Positions 12,753 through 19,888 of a stretch of DNA of 27,667 nt are shown here, piece after piece (position 1 is the first letter of the stretch; each line of letters opens with the position of its first letter). The notes under the pieces were generated by a model, which was not told the origin of the DNA, did no database searches, and saw only the letters and a list, made by a program, of their open reading frames with translations. Origin of the DNA: JAAEKA01 sp049299095 (GTDB taxonomy: Bacteria; Chloroflexota; Anaerolineae; JAAEKA01); contig JBAQWV010000124.1 of the NCBI GenBank assembly GCA_049299095.1, positions 1-27,667 of the forward strand. The letters are read 5' to 3'. The position numbers and the translations under genes were made by a program.

Positions 12753-13136
12753 ATGCGAGACATGCTGATGGAGGCCGCCGAAGACGCCGACCGGTCCGCA
12801 GAGAATCGTGCCGAGGTTGTGGAGCAGGCTAAGAAGATCGACGGAAACCTCACGCTCATGGCGGAGGCCGCCGGGCTACCGGAAACGCAAGGCGACCTAC
12901 TGATCCTCACTCCGAAGCCACTCAACGCGACACCTGAGCAGGCCGAAGAGTTCGCGGAGCAGTATCGGGCACTGATCCGTGCCGGAGACCTCGATGGTGC
13001 GTTCGAGCTTGTGCGAGCTCCGAGTGGCGTCACTGAGCAGGGCAAGCTCCATGACTCGCGGGTGGCCGCGCAGTTTCCGACGCAGACGCGCGACCTGGCG
13101 GCCGCCGGGTCGCAGGCCAGGAAGGACCTACGATGA
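12753..13136 (+). CDS. Frame -1 continuation of protease or separate helical protein (127 aa from first ATG)
   Basis: The open frame continues from the slippery site at 12624 with a Pro-rich linker (SPAETPAVPDPPTAPVVPG), then DDYGRFTDQASRYLNMRDML and a helical domain (NRAEVVEQAKKIDGNLTLMA; TPEQAEEFAEQYRALIRAGD), ending QARKDLR. The first ATG, 12753, has no Shine-Dalgarno sequence and lies inside the apparently coding stretch, so I think this is mainly made as a C-terminal extension of the protease (about 170 extra residues). A scaffold-like or capsid-interacting role is plausible from its place next to protease and capsid. As a free protein from 12753 it would be 127 aa. The stop overlaps the next ATG. 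Confidence 0.6.
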   Translation: MRDMLMEAAEDADRSAENRAEVVEQAKKIDGNLTLMAEAAGLPETQGDLLILTPKPLNATPEQAEEFAEQYRALIRAGDLDGAFELVRAPSGVTEQGKLHDSRVAAQFPTQTRDLAAAGSQARKDLR

Positions 13137-13333
13137 CGAACATGGTGAAACCGACCACCGCGCAGGTGAGGGAAGCCGCGGCCGCTGGCCGCGCCTACGC
13201 CGAGTCCGGTGACGGACAGTGGAACCCGTACGCAGGTGGCGACACCGCGCTCCTGGCCCGCGTCTGGAACGACGCCCACCGGGTGGCCGGCGGAGGCGAC
13301 ACCCGCGCGACGCAGGCCTCTGATGGGCTGTAA
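13133..13333 (+). CDS. Hypothetical protein, 66 aa
   Basis: The ATG overlaps the preceding stop and has AGGAAGGA upstream, a strong ribosome binding site. The protein (MTNMVKPTTAQVREAAAAGR, AYAESGDGQWNPYAGGDTAL) has a helical start, a Gly/Asn/Pro turn region and an RVWNDAHRVAGG helix. No cysteine or membrane segment is present. Found between protease and capsid genes; no family recognised. Confidence 0.75.
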   Translation: MTNMVKPTTAQVREAAAAGRAYAESGDGQWNPYAGGDTALLARVWNDAHRVAGGGDTRATQASDGL

Positions 13334-13478
13334 CTGTGGTGGTGGGCGCCGCGTCGTGGTGTACACGGCGCACCGCGCTGACGGCACCGTAAAGCGGTAC
13401 CTCACCCAACGCGAAGCCGAGAAGGATGTCGACCGCAACGGCGGACACTGGGCGCAGGTCACGCAAACAGCCCGATAG
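13323..13478 (+). CDS. Small CxC protein (MGCNCGG type), 51 aa
   Basis: The ATG at 13323 overlaps the previous gene by 11 bp. The protein begins MGCNCGGGRRVVVYTAHRAD and ends in a DUF-like module (GTVKRYLTQREAEKDVDRNG, HWAQVTQTAR). Very short proteins starting MGCNCG are frequent next to capsid genes in actinophages; the paired cysteines may bind metal. The -YLTQREAE- part resembles a small beta-alpha unit that reads sequence-register repeats, but no function is known. Confidence 0.75.
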   Translation: MGCNCGGGRRVVVYTAHRADGTVKRYLTQREAEKDVDRNGGHWAQVTQTAR

Positions 13479-13500
13479 CGCGCTACGCTAATCGGTGAAA

Positions 13501-13524
13501 GCCGCTGGCGGTTGGGCCGGGCAC
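13501..13524 (+). repeat. Structural-gene leader repeat, copy 2 (upstream of major capsid)
   Basis: Identical to copies 1 and 3 over the 24 bases except the third base (C here and in copy 3, T in copy 1). It ends 34 bp before the GTG of the capsid gene. It is followed by a GTGT-GAAA-ACAC hairpin with a GNRA-type loop; here the ribosome binding site (AAGGAG) lies outside the hairpin. A GCTAAT at 13487-13492 could be a -10 whose start point would fall at the repeat's first bases. Confidence 0.85.
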
Positions 13525-13558
13525 GTGTGAAAACACCCCCGCACCCAAGGAGTTCGCT

Positions 13559-15325
13559 GTGGCTACTCTCGATCTGCAGGCCATCCTCGACACCGCTCAG
13601 GCTGGCGGTAACGCCTCCGCTGAGGAGCGTGTCACCACCATCAAGGCGGCACTGGCCGCTGACGGCGTCACCCCCGGCGACGTCGACACCCTCCTGGACG
13701 ACGCGCTCGCGAAGTTCGGTGACCTCAACGCCGCCGACACCGTCGACGCCGACGGCGTGCACGGTCTCGAACTGCTCGGCGAGGTCATCTCGACCGCGCG
13801 TACCGTGCAGACCGAAGCCGCCGCCGCTGCCGACGAACTGCGCGCACAGCGGGACTCGCTGGCCGCGAAGGTCCTCGGCACCGACAGCCCCGAAGGCAGC
13901 GAACCCGCCGACGAGGCCCCCACCGCCGACACCGACACCACTGAGGAAGCGGCCGCCGACACCGTCGACACCGCAGCCCCGGCCCCGGCCCCGGAACCGG
14001 TGACCGCCGCTGCCGCACCCCGCAAGCGTTTCGACCTCGGGTCCATCAAGAGCCAACAGACCGAACCGCCCGCACCGCAGCCCGGCATGTCCATCACCGC
14101 GGCCGCCGGTGTCCGCGGAGTCGAGAACGGCGCCGGACTCGACATGGATGGCCTCGTGGCCGCCGTGCAGGCCCGAGTCTCGGGCATGCCCACCGGCGGG
14201 GCCGGCTACGTCAAGGACGGCGTCGCGCAGATCAAGATCGACTTCCCCGACGACCTCGTCGCGTCCGGCCAAGGCGACGACACCCGCGTCATCGAGCACG
14301 CCGGCGACCAGTCCCGCATGGAAGGTGGTCTCGTCGCATCGGGTGGCTGGTGCGCCCCGTCGGAGACCCTGTACGACCTGGCTCCCATGCTGGCCGACCC
14401 GAACGCGGGCCTGATCGACATCGCGGAGGTGCAGGTCAAGCGTGGCGGTATCAACTTCACGCAGGGCGTGGACTTCTCGACGGTGTGGGCCGGTAACGCC
14501 GGTCTGGTGCAGACCGAGGCGCAGGCCGAGGCGAACACCACCAAGGCCCTGTACCGGCCGACCTGCCCGACGTTCACCGATGTCCGTTCGGACGTCATGT
14601 ACTCGGGCATGACCGTCGGGTTCCTGCAGAACGACGCCTACCCGGAGACCACGAAGGACGCGATCGCTGGTGTGACCGCGGTGCACGCGCACCGCTTCAA
14701 CGCCGAAACGATCAAGCGGATGGCCGCCGCGTCGACCGCCGTAGACCTGACCGGCAAGATCGGCCCATCGGCCACCGGCTCCATCCTCAACGGCATCGGC
14801 CTGCAGATCGTGGACTACCGGTACAAGTACCGTGCCCCCGAGTCCCTGATCCTCGACGTCGTCCTCCCGATGTGGGCGAAGGAAATGGTGCGCGCCGACT
14901 ACAGCCTGCGCGAGGGCATCCCGCTGGAGAACGTCACCGACCAGGTGATCGCCCAGTGGATCCTGGCCCGCGGTGGCCGCGTCCAGTGGGTCTACGACTG
15001 GCAGGACGCCTACACCACCCTCCCGGCCGCAGGGTTCGGTGGCGCCGCAGCCATCACCGAGTACCCGGCCGCCGTGGAGGCCCTGATCTACGTGTCGGGC
15101 ACCTTCGTCCGTGGCCGTGGCGACGTCATCAACCTCGACGTCGTGTACGACTCCGCCGAAATCCAGAAGAACGACTTCCTGCAGATGTTCATGGAGGAGA
15201 AGCTGCTGGTCGCCAAGCGCGCCTACAGCTCGCGGAAGGTGAAGCTGGCGCTGGGCGTGAACGGTGCCACCGGTACCGGCCTGGCGCTCGACGCCAACGG
15301 CAAGATCGTTCCGGCCACGCCGTAG
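13559..15325 (+). CDS. Major capsid protein (HK97-fold), 588 aa
   Basis: This forms the capsid shell. The GTG start has AAGGAG six bases upstream. Residues 1 to ~165 form an acidic, Ala/Pro-rich N-terminal region (MATLDLQAILDTAQAGGNAS, ... APAPAPEPVTAAAAPRKRFD) that looks like a built-in scaffold or delta domain removed by the upstream protease. The remaining ~420 residues resemble actinophage capsid proteins: GGWCAPSETLYDLAPMLADP, EVQVKRGGINFTQGVDFSTV, YRPTCPTFTDVRSDVMYSGM, LILDVVLPMWAKEMVRADYS and KLALGVNG at the end. Position after the protease, the leader repeat, and a strong hairpin after the stop are consistent with high expression. Confidence 0.9.
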   Translation: MATLDLQAILDTAQAGGNASAEERVTTIKAALAADGVTPGDVDTLLDDALAKFGDLNAADTVDADGVHGLELLGEVISTARTVQTEAAAAADELRAQRDSLAAKVLGTDSPEGSEPADEAPTADTDTTEEAAADTVDTAAPAPAPEPVTAAAAPRKRFDLGSIKSQQTEPPAPQPGMSITAAAGVRGVENGAGLDMDGLVAAVQARVSGMPTGGAGYVKDGVAQIKIDFPDDLVASGQGDDTRVIEHAGDQSRMEGGLVASGGWCAPSETLYDLAPMLADPNAGLIDIAEVQVKRGGINFTQGVDFSTVWAGNAGLVQTEAQAEANTTKALYRPTCPTFTDVRSDVMYSGMTVGFLQNDAYPETTKDAIAGVTAVHAHRFNAETIKRMAAASTAVDLTGKIGPSATGSILNGIGLQIVDYRYKYRAPESLILDVVLPMWAKEMVRADYSLREGIPLENVTDQVIAQWILARGGRVQWVYDWQDAYTTLPAAGFGGAAAITEYPAAVEALIYVSGTFVRGRGDVINLDVVYDSAEIQKNDFLQMFMEEKLLVAKRAYSSRKVKLALGVNGATGTGLALDANGKIVPATP

Positions 15326-15333
15326 TGAGACGC

Positions 15334-15377
15334 CCGAGTCGGGTACCGCCGGCACCCCCGCCCGGTACCCGACTCGG
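15334..15377 (+). terminator. Hairpin after major capsid gene (14-bp perfect stem)
   Basis: Arms 15334-15347 (CCGAGTCGGGTACC) and 15364-15377 are perfectly complementary around a 16-nt loop, starting 8 bases after the capsid stop. There is only a weak pyrimidine/T stretch (CCCCTTCTT) about 25 bases downstream, so it may be a partial terminator or an mRNA-end stabiliser that lowers expression of later genes relative to the capsid. Confidence 0.7.
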
Positions 15378-15415
15378 CCCCCACGGCCACCCCTTCTTGA
15401 ACTGAGGACATTCTG

Positions 15416-16201
15416 ATGGCAGCCCCGAGTTTGGTTCCCGCCCCGACGCTGACGCCGCCCCGGTACGGTCTGCTCGCGGCCGCCGACATCATCAGCGACC
15501 CGCAGCGCTGGATCACCGGGATCACGCACCCGTCGACCGCGCGCCCCCACCTGGCGGCGACCACCGACCTGGACTGCACCCCGGTCGAAGATCCCGCCGA
15601 CCTGCCTGACGGCCCCGAATGGCTGACCGACGACGCGGTCCGCGTGTCGACGGGCCTGCTCTGCAAGCTGCCCGGCACCACGGTCGACGAGATGGAAGCG
15701 CATGCCCGCGCTCAGCTCACCGCAGGTGAGGGCCTCGCGGTCGAAAAGCAGGTGTGGGCGCAGATCATGGCCGACACGCCCGCAACGCCCGCCGGTAGCA
15801 TCCCGGTGTCCATCCTGGCCGGTATCGGCGCCGTGGAGGCTTGGCTGTACGCCAACTACGGCGGCACCGGTGTGCTGCACGTGCCGCGCGCCGCGATCCC
15901 GTACCTGGTCAAGCACGACCAGGTGTCGGAGCGGTCCGGTCGGCTCGTCACCGCGCTCGGCACGGCGGTAGCCGCGGGCGCGTACCCGGCGACCGGTCCC
16001 GCCGACGCCGCCGCTGACGAGGGCGCCGCATGGATGGCGGTGACCGCCGCTGTGCAGGTTCGCCGCTCGGACGTGAATGTGCGCAGCGGGTTCGACCCGA
16101 AAACGAACGGTGTCGTCGCGATCGCGGACCGCTACTACCTGGCGGGGTGGGAACACCTCGCCGCGACCGTGCAACTGCGATTGGAAGAGGTGACACCGTA
16201 A
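15416..16201 (+). CDS. Virion structural protein downstream of capsid, 261 aa
   Basis: The ATG follows CTGAGGACATTCTG. The protein has a PRYGLLAAADIISD start, WITGITHPSTAR, a helical GIGAVEAWLYANYGGTGVLH with VPRAAIPYLVKH, and a C-terminal YYLAGWEHLAATVQLRLEEV. The motif pattern (small-protein beta core with a conserved 'xxHVPR' turn) recurs in actinophage head operons, where such proteins are annotated as minor or accessory structural proteins. Position directly after the capsid supports a capsid-associated or connector role. The exact function is inferred only. Confidence 0.7.
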   Translation: MAAPSLVPAPTLTPPRYGLLAAADIISDPQRWITGITHPSTARPHLAATTDLDCTPVEDPADLPDGPEWLTDDAVRVSTGLLCKLPGTTVDEMEAHARAQLTAGEGLAVEKQVWAQIMADTPATPAGSIPVSILAGIGAVEAWLYANYGGTGVLHVPRAAIPYLVKHDQVSERSGRLVTALGTAVAAGAYPATGPADAAADEGAAWMAVTAAVQVRRSDVNVRSGFDPKTNGVVAIADRYYLAGWEHLAATVQLRLEEVTP

Positions 16202-16461
16202 TGCCCACGATCATCCCCAAGGACGACGCCGACCGGCACCGTCTGGCAAAGGCCCTCCTCGAAGCCGCCGGCGACCAGCCGGAGCGGGTCCGCACGATCA
16301 ACCCGCGCGGGCGTCTCGCGTTCGTCGTCGACGACGACCTCGCCGCCGCGGTCGGTACCGGCGACTACACGCCCGAGGCCGACGACGATCCCGAACCGAA
16401 GCCCGCGAAGGCACCAGCCAAGCGGGCGGTCCGCAAGACCGCGGCCAAGACCGCGCAGTAG
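16201..16461 (+). CDS. Small head-region protein with Lys/Ala-rich tail, 86 aa
   Basis: The ATG overlaps the preceding TAA by one base (TAATG). The N-terminal part (MPTIIPKDDADRHRLAKALL, EAAGDQPERVRTI) is a small globular domain with a LAFVVDDDLAAAV strand. The C-terminal ~30 residues are basic (KPAKAPAKRAVRKTAAKTAQ), likely disordered and nucleic-acid or surface binding. Function unknown; translational coupling to the previous structural gene is likely. Confidence 0.75.
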   Translation: MPTIIPKDDADRHRLAKALLEAAGDQPERVRTINPRGRLAFVVDDDLAAAVGTGDYTPEADDDPEPKPAKAPAKRAVRKTAAKTAQ

Positions 16462-16478
16462 CCACACAACAAAAGAAC

Positions 16479-16502
16479 GCCGCTGGCGGTTGGGCCGGGC
16501 AC
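16479..16502 (+). repeat. Structural-gene leader repeat, copy 3 (upstream of major tail protein)
   Basis: Identical over 24 bases to copy 2, 26 bp before the ATG. It is followed by CCTC-GAA-GAGG, in which the 3' arm GAGG is also the ribosome binding site, so the site could be masked by the hairpin. Confidence 0.85.
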
Positions 16503-16528
16503 AAGCACAACCCTCGAAGAGGTGCGTC

Positions 16529-17224
16529 ATGCCCAACACCGTCTGGCCGTCCATCCACGCCAAGGTCCTCCGACTGACCAAGCTCGACGCCTGTGGCGTC
16601 CCGATCACCGGCGTCGACAACAAGTCCATGCTCGTCTCGGCTGGCCTGGTGAAGGTGTCCATCACCGCCGAGTACGAGGAAGGCGAAGACACCGTGCAGA
16701 AGAACGGCAACGGCGACATCTGCTTCCAGCACAAGGATCCCGACCAGATCAAGTACCTGTCCACGGAGGTGCAGTTCTGTGGTGTCGACCCCGAGGCATG
16801 GTCGATGATCACCGGCCAGCCACTCGTCCTCGACGCCGAGGGCAACGCCGTCGGTCTGCGACTGTCGTCGCGGCCCCTCGAAGCGCGCGTGGGCCTGGAA
16901 GTGTGGACCGACGTACCCGGCCAGGCGTGCGCGGGCGGGCAGCAGCCGTTCGGCTACTTCTGCCTCCCGTTCCTGGGGTCGGGCCGAGTCGGTGACCTCG
17001 AACTCGCGGTCTCGGCCGCCGAGTTCACGCTGACGTCGCAGACCAAGCCCGGTACCGGGTGGGGCGTCGGACCGTACAACGTCGTCCGCGACGACACCGA
17101 CGCTGCGGCGCCCCTCGCTGACGCTCTCACCGCCACCGACCACGCGATCCTGCTGCAGACCACCGTGGCACCCCCGGCCCCGACCAATGGTGCGGTCCTG
17201 CTGCCCACCCCGTCCGGCCCGTAA
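16529..17224 (+). CDS. Probable major tail protein, 231 aa
   Basis: This would be the subunit of the tail tube. The ATG at 16529 follows GAGGTGCGTC. The sequence starts MPNTVWPSIHAKVLRLTKLD, then ACGVPITGVDNKSM, a beta-rich core (VKVSITAEYEEGEDTVQKNG, STEVQFCGVDPEAWSMITGQ) and FGYFCLPFLGSGRVGDLELA. The LTKLDACG opening and FCGVDP...TGQP pattern match what I know of actinophage major tail proteins. Its leader repeat and 3' hairpin, as with the capsid gene, suggest high expression. It is placed before the connector genes, not after them, so the assignment is by pattern and not by synteny. A head decoration role is the main alternative. Confidence 0.65.
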   Translation: MPNTVWPSIHAKVLRLTKLDACGVPITGVDNKSMLVSAGLVKVSITAEYEEGEDTVQKNGNGDICFQHKDPDQIKYLSTEVQFCGVDPEAWSMITGQPLVLDAEGNAVGLRLSSRPLEARVGLEVWTDVPGQACAGGQQPFGYFCLPFLGSGRVGDLELAVSAAEFTLTSQTKPGTGWGVGPYNVVRDDTDAAAPLADALTATDHAILLQTTVAPPAPTNGAVLLPTPSGP

Positions 17225-17241
17225 CCGGCGTTGACCGATCC

Positions 17242-17285
17242 ACGAGGACGCGCACTACCCGGTATTGGGTAGTGCGCGTCCTCGT
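17242..17285 (+). terminator. Hairpin after major tail gene (19-bp perfect stem)
   Basis: Arms 17242-17260 (ACGAGGACGCGCACTACCC) and 17267-17285 are perfectly complementary with a 6-base loop (GGTATT). It is the strongest hairpin in the window and lies 17 bases after the stop. The sequence after it (CTCGTATGTG) lacks a real T-run. A T-poor terminator, as often seen in actinobacteria, or an mRNA stabiliser is likely. The next gene's ribosome binding site starts 9 bases later. Confidence 0.8.
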
Positions 17286-17305
17286 CTCGTATGTGAGGAG
17301 AAGAG

Positions 17306-18079
17306 ATGGCGTTCTGTGGATGGCCGGCCACGATCCCGGCAGAGTATGCGAGTAAGTGGGCTGCCGCCGACGGCGACGCGAAGGCTGCGGCGACTGCGCT
17401 GGCCGGTCGGGTCCTGTGGGCGCTGACCGGGCAGGTGTTCGGGGTGTGCCCCGAGACGGTGCGGCCGTGTTTTCAGCCGGGGCCGCGGCCGAGTATCTAC
17501 CGTGGCCGCGCGGGCGCCGTGTGGTGGCCGGGCGCAGTGCTGGGCAATCCATCGGCGTCGGGCCCGTGTGGCTGCTCCCCGGGGTGCAGCGAAGTCGGCT
17601 ACGACCGCGTCGCGCTACCTGGCCCGGTCGCAGAGGTCACCGAGGTGATTGTCGACGGAATCCCGGTTGATCCGTCGGTGTGGCGGGTAGAGAACCAGCG
17701 GTGGCTGCACCGCGTCGACGGTGGCACCTGGCCCACTCATCAGGACCTGCACGCCGGGGACGACGAGCCTGGCGCATTCACCATCCGCTACCTGCGCGGC
17801 ATCGTGGTGCCCGACGACGGGGCGGCCGCGGCTGGGCGTCTGGCCGCAGAGTTCCTGGCGGGCATGACTAGCGGCGAGTGTGCTCTCCCGGCGGGCGCCA
17901 CGTCGGTGTCTCGGCAGGGTGTGTCCATCGAGCTCGCGGATGTTCGGGAGTGGTTCACCAACGGGGTGACGGGGGTCCCGTCGGTCGATCTGTGGATCAT
18001 GGCCGTCAACCCGTACCGGTCGAAGCGTCCGGCGCGGGTGACGTCCCCGGACGCTCCTCGCATGGTTCGGGGGCGATGA
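17306..18079 (+). CDS. Head-tail adaptor (connector) protein, 257 aa
   Basis: The ATG follows GAGGAGAAGAG. The opening ALAGRVLWALTGQVFGVCPE with TVRPC and the cysteine-rich CGCSPGCSEVGYDRVALPGP are typical of actinophage head-to-tail adaptors. They are followed by beta strands (VAEVTEVIVDGIPVDPSVWR) and a conserved VVPDDGAAAAGRLAAEFLAG helix. It would bind under the portal. The stop overlaps the next ATG. Confidence 0.8.
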   Translation: MAFCGWPATIPAEYASKWAAADGDAKAAATALAGRVLWALTGQVFGVCPETVRPCFQPGPRPSIYRGRAGAVWWPGAVLGNPSASGPCGCSPGCSEVGYDRVALPGPVAEVTEVIVDGIPVDPSVWRVENQRWLHRVDGGTWPTHQDLHAGDDEPGAFTIRYLRGIVVPDDGAAAAGRLAAEFLAGMTSGECALPAGATSVSRQGVSIELADVREWFTNGVTGVPSVDLWIMAVNPYRSKRPARVTSPDAPRMVRGR

Positions 18080-18588
18080 TGGAGTGCTCCCCGTACCGGC
18101 TCGCCGCGACACTGCTGGCGAACCTGCAGGCGAACCTGGTGGACACGCGGGCGGGCGTGGTCGAACGGATCGCGGTCTATCCGCACCCGGAACCGGCGAT
18201 CGAGTGGTGCTCGATGGCGTGGGTGGGGGTCGGTGCGATCACCCCGGCCCAACCGGCACGCGGGAACTGCGGGGTCCTGGTGTGGACGTTGGACCTCACC
18301 GTTGGTGTCCAACGCTGCTATCCGACGATGCCGGACGGGTCCGCTCCCGACCCGGTCGCGGTCGACTCCGCAGCCCGTGACGTCCTCGACGACGGTGAAG
18401 CGATGCGGCGTGCGGTGCAGTCCGCGTTCGGTGACGCGCTGCTGGAGTTTCAGGTGAAGTCGTGGCGCCCGATCGCTCCGCAGGGCGGCGCACACGGATC
18501 GCGTATGGAGGTGCAGGTACCGATCGGGTGGGGTGCCATGACTGAACCGGACTCGCCCAAGCTGCCCGGAGATCCTCGCGGGACGTAA
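18076..18588 (+). CDS. Head-tail connector / tail terminator-like protein, 170 aa
   Basis: Two ATGs in tandem (18076 and 18079) overlap the previous stop; 18076 gives ATGA coupling. The protein has a helical start (YRLAATLLANLQANLVDTRA), a central RGNCGVLVWTLDLTVGVQRC-YP strand pair, and DPVAVDSAARDVLDDGEAMR ending SWRPIAPQGG. This pattern (beta-rich core with a single 'RCYP' and a following A..VLDDGEAMR helix) is common in actinophage genes annotated as stopper or tail terminator. Which of the two is not decidable here. Confidence 0.65.
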   Translation: MMECSPYRLAATLLANLQANLVDTRAGVVERIAVYPHPEPAIEWCSMAWVGVGAITPAQPARGNCGVLVWTLDLTVGVQRCYPTMPDGSAPDPVAVDSAARDVLDDGEAMRRAVQSAFGDALLEFQVKSWRPIAPQGGAHGSRMEVQVPIGWGAMTEPDSPKLPGDPRGT

Positions 18589-18612
18589 TGACGACACGGT
18601 AACGTACTGGTC

Positions 18613-18915
18613 ATGAGTGAAGTGACGGTCCAAGCGATCCAGCCGGTACTCGGCCTCGACGACGGGGCGGTGGTCACGATCGAGCGGACGGCGCGTGTGG
18701 ATGCGGCGATCAGCCAAGGCCGTCTGCGGGTGCTGCCCGACCCGATCCCCGGCGTCGACAAGGACGCCGTCGACGCAGACGCCCGCGAAGCGGCGGAAGC
18801 GTACGCCGACGCCGAAGCGGCCACAGCCCGCGACGCACTCGGAAACGAGGAGCAGACCGCCGCCGCGGCCGCGTCGCCCCGTGCGAAGCGCGTCCGCAAG
18901 CTCGCCGGAGACTGA
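18613..18915 (+). CDS. Small connector-region protein, 100 aa
   Basis: The ATG at 18613 has no Shine-Dalgarno sequence. A TAACGT ends 7 bases upstream, so a leaderless transcript is possible, though no -35 is clear. The N-terminal half (MSEVTVQAIQPVLGLDDGAV, VTIERTARVDAAISQGRLRV) is a small beta domain; the C-terminal half is an Ala-rich helix with a basic end (PRAKRVRKLAGD). It sits between connector genes as similar proteins do in related phages. Function unknown. Confidence 0.7.
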   Translation: MSEVTVQAIQPVLGLDDGAVVTIERTARVDAAISQGRLRVLPDPIPGVDKDAVDADAREAAEAYADAEAATARDALGNEEQTAAAAASPRAKRVRKLAGD

Positions 18916-18917
18916 CC

Positions 18918-19361
18918 ATGGCCGGACGGGTGGAGCTGCACCGCAGCACGTACGAGCGAGCCACCCAGAAGGCTGCCCGGAAGTGGGCGGACGACGTCGG
19001 GCAGGCCATCACCGCGGAAGCGAAACGACGGTGCCCGGTCGACGAGGGCACGCTACGCGCGTCGATCACGCACGTCACGAAGACCAGCAAGACGACCGCG
19101 ACCGTCATCGTCGGATCGCCACTGCCGTACGCCGAGTACTTCCACACCGGCACCGGCATCTACGGCCCGAAGGCCACGCCGATCACCCCGACAACCCGCA
19201 AGGCACTGAAGTTCAAGTGGGATGGCCCCGGCGTCAACTCCCGCGCGAAAGACAAACGCGGCTACGTGTTCGCGAAGTCAGTGAAGGGCATGAAGCCCGA
19301 CCCGTTCCTAGCCGACGCCATCGAGTCGGTCATGGGCATCGTCCGTAAACGAGTCAAGTAG
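18918..19361 (+). CDS. HK97 gp10-like tail completion / neck protein, 147 aa
   Basis: The ATG follows GGAGACTGACC. The family hallmarks are present: an N-terminal helix (AARKWADDVGQAITAEAKRR), CPVDEGTLRASITH, VIVGSPLPYAEYFHTGTGIY, and a C-terminal KPDPFLADAIESVMG. Members of the HK97 gp10 / phage neck family link the connector to the tail. The 3' end is 8 bases from the chaperone start. Confidence 0.82.
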   Translation: MAGRVELHRSTYERATQKAARKWADDVGQAITAEAKRRCPVDEGTLRASITHVTKTSKTTATVIVGSPLPYAEYFHTGTGIYGPKATPITPTTRKALKFKWDGPGVNSRAKDKRGYVFAKSVKGMKPDPFLADAIESVMGIVRKRVK

Positions 19362-19369
19362 GAGACCAG

Positions 19370-19888
19370 ATGACCACCGCCAAGGCCCCCGCGAAGAAGA
19401 CCACCGCCAAGCGCGCACCGGCGAAGAAGGCTGCCCCGCCCGCCGCGCCGGCCGGGCTCGACGAGTTCAAGCCGAGCCCCGACCCGCGACTTGATGTGGA
19501 CGTGCCCGCCGATCTGCAGTTCACGTCGACGACCGGCCGCCAGCGTGACCCGGAGAAGTTCGCGGTCACCATCGATGGGAACGTGCACTACGTCTACCAG
19601 CCGTCTGACGCGCTGCTGGTCCTCGTCGGCGCGAACCTGTCGTCGGGTGAGGCGTCCCCGGCCGACAAGGTCAAGACGCTCCTGAACCTGGTGAATCAGT
19701 GCGTCGACTCGGCCGGCGTGCAGGCCATCCGTGCCCGAATGTTCGACGCCCGCAACGACTTCGATGATCAGCTCCTCGGGAACATCGCGGCCGCGATCTT
19801 CGACCGTTGGGCGCCGGAAGCCGTCGACCGCGACGCGATCACCGGACCCGGGCCGAACCGAGCTGCCCGCCGCCAGAACGCCCGATAG
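19370..19888 (+). CDS. Tail assembly chaperone-like protein (first ORF), 172 aa
   Basis: The ATG follows TAGGAGACCAG. The N-terminus is a Lys/Ala-rich disordered segment (AKKTTAKRAPAKKAAPPAAP). The core, ... RLDVDVPADLQFTSTTGRQR ... KFAVTIDGNVHYVYQPSDAL ... VKTLLNLVNQCVDSAGVQAI ... GNIAAAIFDRWAPEAVDRDA, fits the gpG-like chaperone that coats the tape measure during tail assembly. It ends GPGPNRAARRQNAR-TAG. Unlike the usual G/GT pair, the next ORF is in the same frame beyond this single TAG; I saw no canonical -1 slippery heptamer near the end. Confidence 0.78.
   Translation: MTTAKAPAKKTTAKRAPAKKAAPPAAPAGLDEFKPSPDPRLDVDVPADLQFTSTTGRQRDPEKFAVTIDGNVHYVYQPSDALLVLVGANLSSGEASPADKVKTLLNLVNQCVDSAGVQAIRARMFDARNDFDDQLLGNIAAAIFDRWAPEAVDRDAITGPGPNRAARRQNAR

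Noticed and set aside
12713..16174. Very long minus-strand ORF (1153 codons) opposite protease end and capsid genes
   Set aside because: It is a mirror of high-GC + strand coding. The composition is rich in Arg, Gly and Val without domain patterns, and the + strand carries clear capsid and head genes with ribosome binding sites. Unlike the 9244-10113 case it shows no recognisable motif.
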